Shown here one piece after another: positions 1-10,800 of a stretch of DNA of 64,000 nucleotides. This DNA comes from Panopea generosa. Taxonomy: Eukaryota > Mollusca > Bivalvia > Adapedonta > Hiatellidae. The translations under genes and the position numbers were made by a program. The stretch lies in the NCBI GenBank assembly GCA_029582155.1, contig CM055907.1:10068299-10132298 (forward strand), in the 5' to 3' direction. How positions within the stretch are numbered: the first letter of the stretch is position 1; each line of letters starts with the position of its first letter. The notes beneath the pieces are model-generated. The model worked only from the letters and a program-made list of their open reading frames with translations. It was not told the DNA's origin and did no database searches.

Positions 1-139
1 CTAATATATCAGTGTTATTAGTGTCATTATTCCGTGATATCAATGTTATAAGTGTCGTTATATCGAGATATCAATGTTATTAGTAACATTATGCCAATAT
101 ATCAGTGTTATTAGTGACGCCATACCGAGATATCAATGT
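1..139. repeat. 31-bp satellite, right end of an array
   Basis: About four to five units of a 31-bp satellite run from the window edge. Recognisable phrases are GATATCAATGTTATTAGTG and AATATATCAGTGTTATTAG, alternating with GACACCATACC or CATTATGCC spacers. The same monomer forms the large array at 54.5-58.5 kb. The array is cut by the window edge, so its size here is unknown. No coding content is visible. Confidence 0.9.
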
Positions 140-400
140 CAATAACCAAATAATTGATTTGTTTCAGTGACAATATTTTTTAATACATACAATCTCGAAC
201 CTCATTAAGGCCCTATTGAAGTCTTATGTGTATCTGTATTTATAAATAAGTTCTCACTTTCTCAGTTTTTACGTATCACTTTCAAACATGTTTGATATAT
301 TGTTTTGCCTGCCCTCCATTGGAATCTACTGACCCACGATCGATATATAGGGATCACCATGTGATCGCTCTTATCCAATGAAAAGGAAGGAGACTTGTTG
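140..400. other. AT-rich spacer, no gene seen
   Basis: No convincing coding sequence is present. A minus-strand reading frame of 98 codons covers 262-558, but it overlaps the palindrome-rich repeat at 400-530 and matches no family I recognise. Confidence 0.5.
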
Positions 401-716
401 TCGCAGTATGCGATCACTAATTGAGATCGTAGCAAAATTGCCGATTGGTCGTACCTCGCCAAAATTGCCACCAATCGTACGATCCAGAAAACGTATGATC
501 CAGTGTGACTGAAGATTAAGACGTTGAACTTGTGTAAGATTTTGATATTTATCGCCATGGTTCGAATCCCACTAGGCGAATTTTATTTTAATTTTACTTT
601 TATATACTATTGTTACATAAAATGTATAATCTGAACTTGCTGATTTTTTGGCATTTCCTATACGAAAAAGCTAGTAAAGTCTTCATTTATTTATATTGTA
701 TGTAATAAAACAGTAA

Positions 717-845
717 TGGACTTTTCAATTGTGTAATATGATGTGCTATGCACCAGAAAAACATAAAAAATGACCTTGCCAACCACCTCGGTCAATATTT
801 ATTTTCTAGTACATATCACATCATATTGCACAGTTGAAAAGTCCA
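717..845. mobile_element. Palindromic MITE-like foldback element, 129 bp
   Basis: The ends read TGGACTTTTCAATTGTG and, on the other side, CACAGTTGAAAAGTCCA, forming near-perfect terminal inverted repeats of about 45 bp. Inside are the mirrored phrases AATATGATGTG and CACATCATATT. It is flanked by TAA on both sides (714-716 and 846-848), which fits a 3-bp target duplication of the kind made by PIF/Harbinger elements. It has no coding capacity. A copy lacking the first ~16 bp lies at about 59604-59720 in the duplicated block. Confidence 0.75.
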
Positions 846-1251
846 TAATTGTATAATCGTCAAATAAACGATTTGTCAAATGTTATTATTCCAAAGTTGA
901 CTAAGATTTCTGTGTTGTCGGTTCAAAAGTTTTGTATATAGCTTATGTTTACTGTGTATTTATCATGCCAACATTAAATAAAATGTATTCGATTTGATTT
1001 GATTTTAAAGTTACGTATTATGATCTACCATAAATGTGTAAATATATAGCGCCTATTGGATATGTTAAAAGTAGGTGTAAAATTTTAATTAAAAACACAT
1101 ACAGATACACAGTCATACATTCTGTTGAGCAATGATTAAACTATGGGAACTCTAAGTTTACCTAAAAAACGCGAATTGGTAAACGGAAATAACCCAAGTA
1201 ATATATATTGTCAGAATAAAATGGATTACTTCCTCTATTACGATAAACTGT

Positions 1252-1263
1252 GCATAATGTAAT
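1252..1263 (+). other. Empty site of the SINE found at 60138-60438
   Basis: The sequence here is GCATAATGTAAT, uninterrupted. In the duplicated block the equivalent position holds a ~301-bp SINE bounded by GCAAAATGTACT and GCATAATGTACA. The left copy is therefore a natural pre-insertion allele. Confidence 0.85.
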
Positions 1264-1445
1264 ATGGTCACAGGAACCTGAAAGTCTCCATAGAATAGGT
1301 GATGTGTTATATTATATATATCATAGGTGTATCTGTAGTATACATGCAGTAGTCTTTATTCTTTACAGATGCATATGACTGAAAAATTGTTGAAAGCGAC
1401 CTATATAATTATTATTATAACTATTAAGTCTATTATTATGTTGGC

Positions 1446-1500
1446 ATTATTATTATTATTATTATTATCACGGACGGATATGTATATATATATATATATT
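1446..1500. repeat. (ATT)n and (TA)n microsatellites
   Basis: A run of ATT triplets at about 1446-1469 is followed by a TA run at about 1482-1500. Together they lead into the TAG array. Confidence 0.9.
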
Positions 1501-1536
1501 TAAGTCCTTGTTATCATTATCATTATTTTATTGTCA

Positions 1537-2557
1537 TTATTAGTAGTAGTAATAGTAGCAGTAGCAGTAGAAGTAGAAGTAGTAGTAGCAGCAGTAGCAG
1601 CAGTAGTAGTAGTAGTAGTAATAGTAGTTATAGCAGTAGTAGCAGCAGCAGCAGCAGTAGTAGCAGTAGTAGTAATAGTAGTAATAATAGTAGTAGTTGT
1701 AGAAGTGGTAGTAATAGTAATAGTAGTAGTAGAAGTGGTAGTAGTATTAGTAGTAGTAGTATTAGTAGTAGTAGTTGAATTAGTAGGAGCAGTTGTAGTA
1801 AGAGTAGTGGTAGTAGTAGTAATAGTAGTAGTAGCAGCAGTAATAGTAGTAGTAGTAGTAATAACAGTAGTAGTTATAGAAGTAGTAGTTACAGTAGTAG
1901 TAGTAGCAATAGAAGTAGTAGTTGTAGTAGCAGCAGTAGTAGTAGTAATAGCAGCAGTAGCAGAAGTATTAGAAGTAATAGTAGTAGAAGTAGTAGTAGT
2001 TGTAGAAGCAATAATAGTAGTAGTTGTAGAGTAGTAGTAATAATAATAATAGTAGTAGTAGTAGAAGTAGGAGAAGTAGTAGCAGTAGTAGAGTTAGTAG
2101 TAGTAGGTGTAGTAGAAATAGTAGTAGTAATAGTAGTAGAAGTAGTAGTAGTAGTAGTAGCAGTGGTAGTATTAGCAGTAGTAGCAGAATCAGTAGTAGT
2201 AGAATTAGTAGTAGTATCAGTAATAATAGTAGCAGTAGTAGTAGTCACATCAGTAGTAGTAGTAGTAGTTGTAATAGTAGTAGTAATAGAAATAGTAATA
2301 GTGTAGTAGTACAAGTAGTAATAGCAGCAGCAGCAGCAGCAGTAGCAGCAGCAGCAGAAGTAGTAGTAGTAGTGGCAGTATTAGTAGTAGTAAAAGCAGT
2401 AGTAATAGCAGAAGTAGTAGTAGTAATAGTAGTAGAAGTAGTAGAAGTAGTAGCAGCAGCAGTAGTAGCAGTAGTAGCAGCAGTAGTAGCAGTAGTAGTG
2501 GCAGTAGTAGTAGTAGAAGTAGTAGTAGTAGCAGCAGTTGTAGTAGTATTAGTATTA
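1537..2557. repeat. TAG/GTA triplet array, ~1.0 kb
   Basis: This is an imperfect (TAG)n array with interspersed CAG, AAG, TTG and GTG variants. Open frames exist on both strands, giving poly-Val/Ala, poly-Thr and poly-Leu peptides. They follow purely from the triplet period and show no start context, domain or codon bias. A longer array of the same type begins at 60615, in the same position relative to the duplicated block. Confidence 0.95.
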
Positions 2558-3020
2558 GGACAAACGGTTTTCAAACTATAAATCTTATAATATAATTGTC
2601 CTTTATGTGATAGTTACGAAGTTTGGGCAGCATTCATAGTTGTAGTCATTTAAGAAGCTAAGCATAAGGAAACTTTAATTCGAAAACAAAACCGTATCTA
2701 CATCATTCTTCTGGTTCTATTCTATAGGGACATTACTCGAACCGCAGTCTCATTTACAGGCTTACAGTCATTCGTCTCATGCTTCAATGCTAGTTTTAAA
2801 CCTGCTATACCACTGCTAGGAGAACTATAACAAAGGCATAACACACCCATTGGTAACAGAAAGTCGCATTGTGGTTAGTCGTTAATTCCATCATAACAAA
2901 ACATGGTGTCAAAAGTACTGAATTAATTGACTAAAGTTGAATATGATATTAAATAATTGATGCATTGAAGCATTCATGATGGATACCACCACTGTCTATT
3001 GACTGCAACTTGGTGTAAAC
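2558..3020. other. Spacer, no gene seen
   Basis: This is AT-rich sequence with no recognisable domain. It could be the left flank of the Ty3/gypsy relic that follows. Confidence 0.4.
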
Positions 3021-3026
3021 GAATTG

Positions 3027-3430
3027 AAAATGTTCAAGCAGTATGCTGAACTCATTTTCACAGGGACGCTGAAAGAAAAGGAAGAAGAAATACAAGAAAC
3101 ATATTTACTTCTATGGGTCGGAGAAAAGAGACGTGAAGTATACCAACACGTTAAACCTAACAGAAGCTCAACGTAAATCAGTAAAAGTATTCCAACTTAA
3201 ATTAAGCTTTAAGATGAATCTTCATTCCTAACTACCTTTTACACCTGTTATAGGAGGTACAGGCATCTCAAATTATCATTCGGGTTACGTTCCTCAGAAG
3301 ATGAAGTTCATAGAAAAACCGACGAATTACTTGAAGGGATAACAGAGGTTGTCGCAATTGTCTATGATGTTTTGGTTTTCGGGAGAACAAGCGCGGAACA
3401 TGATCAAAATCTCAAAGTTGTTTTACAAAA
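3027..3430 (+). pseudogene. Ty3/gypsy-type retrotransposon relic (gag and RT scraps)
   Basis: From about 3030 the plus strand reads a gag-like stretch containing FTGTLKEKEEE and LLLWVGEKRREVY. It continues after a frameshift near 3150 as NLTEAQRKSVKVF. This matches the general pattern of gag in Ty3/gypsy elements of invertebrates. After a gap, 3296-3427 reads a reverse transcriptase segment with ELLEGITEVV, YDVLVFGRTS and AEHDQNLKVVL. The active-site block is normally YxDD, and here the second aspartate is replaced by Val. Protease and most of the RT are missing, so this is an internally deleted, frameshifted dead copy. It ends where the LINE at 3431 begins. Family assignment is from motif memory only. 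Confidence 0.65.
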
Positions 3431-4720
3431 GTCATTTAATTTAAACATGTTTTATTCACAAATAGTATAAAATTACATTGAAAATATCACATATTAGCTA
3501 ACACATGTGTATACAATACAAGTCATTTGTAAAGGGGATCAGGTTAAACGATGAAAAACTTCAAGTTGGTGTCTCTGACCTGCAATACTTTAATAATATT
3601 TTGTTTGTAGATGATCTTCAAGGCTTCCCATCTCTGTAGTTTTCAAGGTCAGTCTGTAAAGTCTGATTTTCGATCTTGTAATCGTTGATCGTAAGATATA
3701 AAGCTGTATTGCTTGCAAATAGCCTTACTTGTGAGGTAATACTTTCAGGCAGAGCGTTAGTGTAGGTAAGAAATAAGATAGGGCCCAGGGCAAATCATTG
3801 GGGTACCCCTGAAGCGACTTCAATTTTACCAGATAGCTCATCCTCAGAAACTACAGTTTGTGTCCCTTCACGGAGAAATGCTTTTATCCAGTTTAAAGAA
3901 TTACCTTGGACTCCGAAATACTAGTGTTTGTGGAGCAGTTTCTCGTGAATAGCTTTATCAAATGCCTTGCTGAAATCTAGGAGGATGAGGTCAATTTGCT
4001 TTCCTTCGCTGCAAGTTTTCGCCAAATCCTCTTCTAGCATAACAAGTTGTGTCTCACACGATCTCTTCTCCCTATATCCAGAGATATAATGTCATATTTG
4101 AGAATGGTGTCCCATTTGCTGTCGTCAAATATTTTGGTACTTGGCCTTGTTTAAATGATTGCTGAAATATTACCTTTAAGATATGTGCAATTTTTAAACT
4201 TAATTCCTTCAGCACTAGTGGTTTCATTTTGCCTGTGGCAGCAGCTTTATGATCATGTAGGTGTTGTTGCCTGGTTAGCCATTGGGTTTCGAGCAGAAAA
4301 CACTGATTTAAACTGTATGTTGGGGATATTCGCCTTGTTGCCTTCAGATCGTAATGGTACTATGTCTTCACTGTCCCTCCTAACACTCTTCAGGTAGGTA
4401 AAAATACGTTCAATGTTTACCTTTTTATTGTCTTGATCTTCAGTGATGCCTAACAAATCCTCCAAGAACTAACTATGAGGTAGTTGTATTTTGCTTTTGG
4501 TAACGTGCCTCCAATTACGGTGTTAACTTATTCGATTCGCTTGCAACGGTCATAGAGTCTGTTGCGTTTTCTTGCTGCCCGCCTTATGTCTTGCGTAATC
4601 ATGGGCAGTGAGCGCTTACCCCTCCGTAACTTGGATGGCACATATTCAGATTGGGATTTGTGTAGGTTTTCTTTTAACTAATTCCAGAGTTTTGTACTGA
4701 CTATCATTAATGTTAGGTCA
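3431..4720 (-). pseudogene. Degenerate non-LTR retrotransposon (Jockey/CR1-like RT), 5' truncated
   Basis: On the minus strand, 3600-4060 reads a reverse transcriptase core. A conserved palm block appears as VASGVPQ then a stop, then ALGPILFL. The catalytic FADDT motif has decayed to FASNT, losing the acidic pair. A thumb-side piece follows, containing YLTINDYKIENQTLQTDL. The part above about 4100 corresponds to upstream ORF2. The 3' end (plus-strand 3431-3525, TTTAAACATGTTTTATTCAC) is closely similar to the 3' end of the LINE at 56628, so both belong to one lineage. Stops and frameshifts make it non-functional. The 5' boundary is uncertain, and I found no clear target duplication. Confidence 0.8.
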
Positions 4721-6190
4721 GTAATCCATTTTATTGATTTATTTTTTCATTTTACTTTAAGACTCTGTACCTAACTTTTAATATATGATATGTATAGTTT
4801 CTAAATGCATATATGCTACCACCCTGTCTTGGTGGTCAGAATTGATCCTTGACAGTATCTTAAGCATGCATTTTTTTCTTTCGGTACTCGAAGTACTTTG
4901 TTTTTAGCTGTGTTTTAAGGTTGTTTCCTGATTTAAGTATCTTTCAAAATGTGCTTTTTCGTTGTTGTTTTTAAGTATGCTATTCAAAAAGGTATAAAGT
5001 TACTTCCGTTAAAATGATTCGCTGTTCTTTTATGTATGTTATTACTACTTCTGACTGAGAAATATAGCAGTTAATAATTTTGAAGTTTTATGGTAGTTGA
5101 CCTATTTACGCCAAAACAGGTGCTGCCCTCAGTGTTGTATTCGGCTTCACAGACTTTATTCGTTTGAAAATTGAATGCGTGCGAGGAAGTAAACAAATCA
5201 AGTGACCAATTTCAACCAACCAAATACGAAAGTACATGACTTCGTGCATCGGAGAGCCAAATATCAATTAATTTAGTAATGTGAAAGAAAACGCATTTTT
5301 TCTCCTTCACAGTGTTTGTTTTTTAAGGTAAGTAGTATTTTATGTTTCCTTGATCATCAAAGAATGTAAAATTTACAAAATATCAAGAAAATATCAAGAA
5401 ACTGTCGCAATTTATGCAAGATAACATAAATTAACAGGCGACGTTTTTTCCAAGGTGGTTGGGAAAGCCGTAAACTCGTGCTTTTTGCAGTCATTCAAAC
5501 TTTTATTCACGTTGCCATTTATTATTTGCCTTCAATTTGACTTTGTTATCGACAAGTTAAAAAAACCCTTGATAAGTCATTTCGCAGGTTAAAACATACA
5601 GGGTAAAATGCTTCAAACATCCGAATTAACTTCTATTGTACGCAACAAATGATTATTCCTAACGATACTAGACCGTATTGGCAACTGGCATCCTCTTGAT
5701 GTTGCCCTGTTGCTGCATATATTATCATTTGTCTAGCATTTTAGTTCTGCAATTACAATACTCCATGGAAAAGGGATATTTCCTAAGGGTCTCCTCGCAC
5801 CATGATAACTATTCTGTCATTGTTTTCATACACGTCAGTGTATAATAGAGGTGGGTACAACGAGAAAAAGTACGATGGTATATCCCAGATTTTTAGTGAG
5901 TACCGCGGTATGTATCACGGCGTACCATGTCAGTTTTGGAAATGTACAATAGCCAAAATTTAGGCTGAAATGCCTCCATATTTCGGATTTTGCAATTTTT
6001 TTTAATGACGATTCACCAATCGTGCGCCATTTTTTCGCAGATCCCAATCGTCCGCCATTTTGTTGCAGATTGTATCGTGTGATGATTCATTTTAATATCA
6101 ACATTAATTATAAGTAAAACTGGTCTGATAAAGGGCTACTTTTACAATTAAGGCAGCTTAAAACTTTAAAAAGACGAAATATTACTTTTT
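4721..6190. other. Spacer, no gene seen
   Basis: This is AT-rich sequence with only short open frames (70 codons or less). None carries a domain I recognise. Confidence 0.4.
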
Positions 6191-6265
6191 TAATTCGAAC
6201 CAAGAACCTCTGGGTCTGGGAGTAAGCATGCTTACCACTAGACTACCGCAACTACTCTACGGACC
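6191..6265 (-). repeat. tRNA-like sequence (probable SINE head)
   Basis: Read on the minus strand, this has an A-box-like TAGTCTAGTGGTAAGC and, about 40 nt downstream, a B-box-like TTGGTTCGAATTA. The variable bases between do not give a convincing full cloverleaf. I treat it as a tRNA-derived SINE head or decayed tRNA, not an active gene. Confidence 0.5.
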
Positions 6266-6459
6266 GCTTTAATTGCCCTTTTTCAAGATTTTTTGCCTAT
6301 GTCATCATCCGTTTTCAAACATTTAAATGCAGTTCACTATTAATATAAATATGTTTTTGGTGAATGTCATATTGGAAGCAAACATTAATTGTTTTTTATT
6401 AATTGTAATGAACAGAACAAATTTCATGGATTTTTTTTTCGGTTCGGTCCATTGCGGTT

Positions 6460-6499
<40 letters not shown>

Positions 6500-6505
6500 C
6501 GCGCC
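6460..6505. repeat. (GT)n/(GC) microsatellite
   Basis: A GTGTGT run passes into GCGCGC. It generates short Cys/Val or Thr/His open frames that are not genes. Confidence 0.95.
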
Positions 6506-6509
6506 CACT

Positions 6510-7895
6510 GTACCCAATGTTGCCAAAAGTTTATTTATAATAATATATTGAAAAAGGATTTCATAACTTGGGTTAGGTGCCAAGATTAAAATAAAATAAT
6601 TTTTCCGCTTAAAATTTCAACATATTTGGTCTCAAATGAGTCACATGATTTCAATTTGATTTCAGTTTGATCCGTTACACAGGTTTATAATTGTTTATCT
6701 TAAAAAAAAGTCCGAATGATGATGCAATTGTCGTCAATCAGTATTTTAAGTGCTGTCTATTTTTAGAATGGGGATTTCGTTGAAGTGTACGACTCCAATT
6801 TAAATACCTTAATATTTAGTTACTCGCGTCGATTCCCTTGGTGTTTCATCAGATGTTGGCGTCCGGTACATAACACGACGTAACAAAATGTACCTGAATC
6901 GTGGATTTTCATTGCTAACAATAGTGGGTATTTTTTTCAAGCTCATTTTATGAATGTGTAACAGTTTGCTCCGAACTTCAGAAAAGCCAGACCTATTGTT
7001 TTGATAATTGACAACCATGATGTCCACATTCCACATCCAGGCGTGAAGTTAGTCAGAAATGATAGTATTGTTTTGGAATCCCGTTCCGTTTATTGACGGT
7101 TCTGTACATGTAAGAAACACACTATTATAAATGCTATAGACAAACTAGTTGCCACTCAACAACAGTAGTATATATAAGAAGTGTGTACAAAATACTAGAA
7201 TAATGTTAAGAACAAACTTGTTGTTTAGTAATCACTAAACGTATACTTAATGCACTATATCGACATTGACGTTTGCTTTAAAATGTTTTCTCTACGTAGG
7301 GTAGGGTTAAATAATCGAATATTGTAAGAAATCTAGTTGTCAATTTTTCTAGAAATATCTCAGTCATTGTACAGTATATAATATACAATCATATTAAAAT
7401 ATTAAAAAAATCGCTCTCTTTTTTTGGTAGTATTTATAGAATTTTGCGTTCATCGTAATTTTAACATTTGTTAATCCATACATCCGTGGAATGTATACGT
7501 GTTGATATACCTTATTACTATTTTCATTTACATGTGTTAATAATTTTTTACAAAACATTTTTTGTATCACAAGAAATCTTTATTGAATGGAGTACTTTTC
7601 TTGTTCTTGCAATTCGTATTTTTACTTTATGATTATCTAATGTCATATATTTTTATACATTAAAATGTAAAAATCATTTCATATAAAAGCAACCCGTTTC
7701 AAACGGCCGTTGAGATGTGATTATATTTTAACGATGTTCTTATCGTCGTGTTTCACCGCCGTGTTTATGGAACATACCGCGACCCCATCATCTTTTTACA
7801 GTGTTACATTATGGCTAGACATCGATCAATAATACCAAACTCATGCATACGTTATATATATGTTCTTAAACAAACACAACTAGAACGTTTAAGCA
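6510..7895. other. Spacer, no gene seen
   Basis: This is AT-rich DNA with short open frames only. I see no recognisable family. Confidence 0.4.
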
Positions 7896-7896
7896 G

Positions 7897-10800
7897 ACAA
7901 CAGAGGGTCACCACCTTGGAAAGGTCAATAGATAAAAAAAAACGCCACTGGGAAACTTAAACCTAGTTACCAAGTGCATCCAACCTCCCTCCTCTCCCGT
8001 CATCACATCATCAATAATAAAGTACTATATATACATAGAGAAGAGATGACAACAGGGGTCACCACCTTGGAAAGGTCAATAGGTAACAAAACCGCCACTG
8101 GGAAGCTTAAACTTGGTTAACAGTTGCAGCCTAATTCGCTCTTCCCCCGCGATTACATCATAAATAATAAAGTACTATTTATACATAGAGAAGAGATGAC
8201 AACAGGGGTCACCACCTTGGAAAGGTCAATAGGTAACAAAATCGCCACTGGGAAGCTAAAACCTGGTTAAAAGGTGCACCCAACCTAGATCTTCCCCCGT
8301 CATCACATCAAAAATAATAATGAACTTTATATACATAGAAAAGAGGTGACAACAGCAGTCACCTTGGAAAGGTCAATAGGTAAGAAAACCGCCACTGTGG
8401 AGCTTAATCCTTGTTAACAGGTACACCCAATCTCGCTTTTCCCCCGTCATCACCTCATAAATAATAAAGTACTATATGTACATAGAAAAATGTGACAACA
8501 GGGGTCACTACTTTGGAAAGGTAAATAGGTAACAAAACCGCCACTGTGGAGCTTAATCCTTGTTAACAGGTGCATCATACTCCGCTCTCTCCCCGTCATT
8601 ACATCATCAATAATAAAGTACTATATATAGAGAGAGAAAATGTGACAACAGGGGTCACCACCTTGGAAAGGTCAATAGGTAACAAAACCGCCACTGGATA
8701 GCTTAAACCTGGTTAACAGGTGACCTAACCTCGCTCTCCCCCCGTCAATACATCATTAATAATAAAGTACTATATATACATAGATAAAACCTGACAACAG
8801 GGGTCACCACCTTGGAAAGGACAATAGGTAACAAACAGCCAATGTGGAGCTTAATCCTTGTTAACAGGTGCATCATACTCCGCTCTTTCCCCGTCATGAC
8901 ATCATAAATAATAGAGTACTATATATAGAGAGAGAGAAGAGGTGACAACAGGGGTCACAACCTTGGAAAGGTCAATAGGTAACAAAACCGCCACTGGGAA
9001 GCTTAAACCTTGTTAACAGGTGCACCCAACCTCGCACTCCCCCCGTCATTACATCATAAATAATAGAGTACTATATATACATATAGAAGAGGTGACAACA
9101 GGAGTCGCCACCTTGGAAAGGTCAACAGGTAACAAAACCGCCATTACGGAGCTTTAACCTAGTTGACAGGTGCACCAAATGTCGCTCTCCCCCGTCATTA
9201 CATCATAAATAATAAAGTACTATATATACATAGAGAAGAGGTGACAACAGGGGTCGCCACCTTGGAATGGTCAATAGGTAACAAAACTGCAACTGGGAAG
9301 CTTAAACCTGGTTAACAGGTGCACCCAAATTCGATATTCCCCGTCATCACATCATAAATAATAAAGTACTATATATACATAGAAAAAGAGATGAAAACAG
9401 GGGTCACCACCTTGGAAAGGTCATTAGGTAACAAAACCGCCACTTTGAAGCTTAAACCTAGTAAACATGTGCACCCAAACTCGCTCTCCCTCCGTCATTA
9501 CATCAAAAATAATAAAGTACTATATATACATAGAGAAGAGGTGACAACAGGGGTCACAAACTTGGAAAGGTCAATAGGTAACAAAACCGCCACTGTGGAG
9601 CTTAAACCTAGTTAACAGGTGCACCCAACCTCGCTCTCCCTCCGTCATCACATCATCAATAATAAAGTACTATATATACATAGAGAAGAGGTGACAACCG
9701 GGGTCACCACCAAGGAAAGGTCAATAGGTAACAAAACCGCAACTGGGAAACTTAAACCTGGCCAACAGGTTCACTCAACCTCGATCTCCCCCCGTCATTA
9801 CATCATCAATAATAAAGTACTATATATACATATATAAAACCTGACAACAGGGGTCACCACCTTTGAAAGTTCAATAGGTAACAAAACCGCCACTGTGGAG
9901 CTTAATTCTTGTTAACAGGTGCATCATACTCCGCTCTCTCCCCGTCATTACATCATAAATAATAAAGTACTATATATATAGAGAGAAGAGGTGACAACAG
10001 GGGTCACAATCTTGGAAAGGTCAATAGGTAACAAAACCGCCACTGGGAAGCTTAAACCTTGTTAACAGGTGCACCCAACCTCGCACTCCCCCCGTCATTA
10101 CATCATAAATAATAGAGTACTTTATATACATATAGAAGAGGTGACAACAGGAGTCAGCACCTTGGAAAGGTCAATAGGTAACAAAACCGCCACTACGGAG
10201 CTTTAACTTAGTTAAAAGGTGCACCAAACCTCGCTCTCCCTCCGTCATCACATCATAAATAATAAAGTACTATATATACATAAAGAAGAGGTGACAACAG
10301 GGGTCGCCACCTTGGAAAGGTCAATAGGTAACAAAACTGCAACTGGGAAGCTTAAACCTGGTTAACAGGTGCACTCAAATTCGATATTCCCCCGTCATCA
10401 CATCATAAATAATAAAGTACTATATATACATAGAGAAGAGGTGACAACAGGGGTCACCACCTTGGAAAGGTCAATAGGTAACAAAACCGCAACTGGGAAA
10501 CTTAAACCTGGCTAACAGGTGCACTCAACCTCGATCTCCCCCGTCATTACATCATCAATAATAAAGTACTATAAATACATATATAAAACCTGACAACAGG
10601 GGTCACCACCTTGGAAAGGTCAAAAGGTAACAAAACCGCCAATGTGGAGCTTAAACCTAGTTAACAGGTGTACCCAACATCGCTCTCCCTCTGTCATCAC
10701 ATCATCAATAATAAAGTACTATATATACATAGACAAAAGGTGACAACAGGGGTCACCACCTTGGAAAGGTCAATAGGTAACAAAACCGCCACCATGGAGC

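Larger units (their letters stand above)
402..1440 (+). repeat. Left copy of ~1-kb duplicated block
   Basis: This block is nearly colinear with 59357-60610 in the same orientation. Shared landmarks include ATTGCCGATTGGTCGTACC (about 437 and 59395), GATTTTTTGGCATTTCC (about 640 and 59540), ATGTATTCGATTTGATTTG (about 980 and 59850) and GCAGTAGTCTTTATTC (about 1347 and 60516). Differences are scattered substitutions, a few indels and one SINE present only in the right copy. The first 130 bp are rich in short CGATCG/CGTACG-type palindromes. A scrap resembling the tail of SINE-B (ACTGAAAAATTGTTGAAAGC) lies at about 1379. No gene is visible. Confidence 0.9.

Noticed and set aside
1531-2574. Poly-Val, poly-Thr and poly-Leu frames on both strands
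   Set aside because: Translation of the left TAG array.
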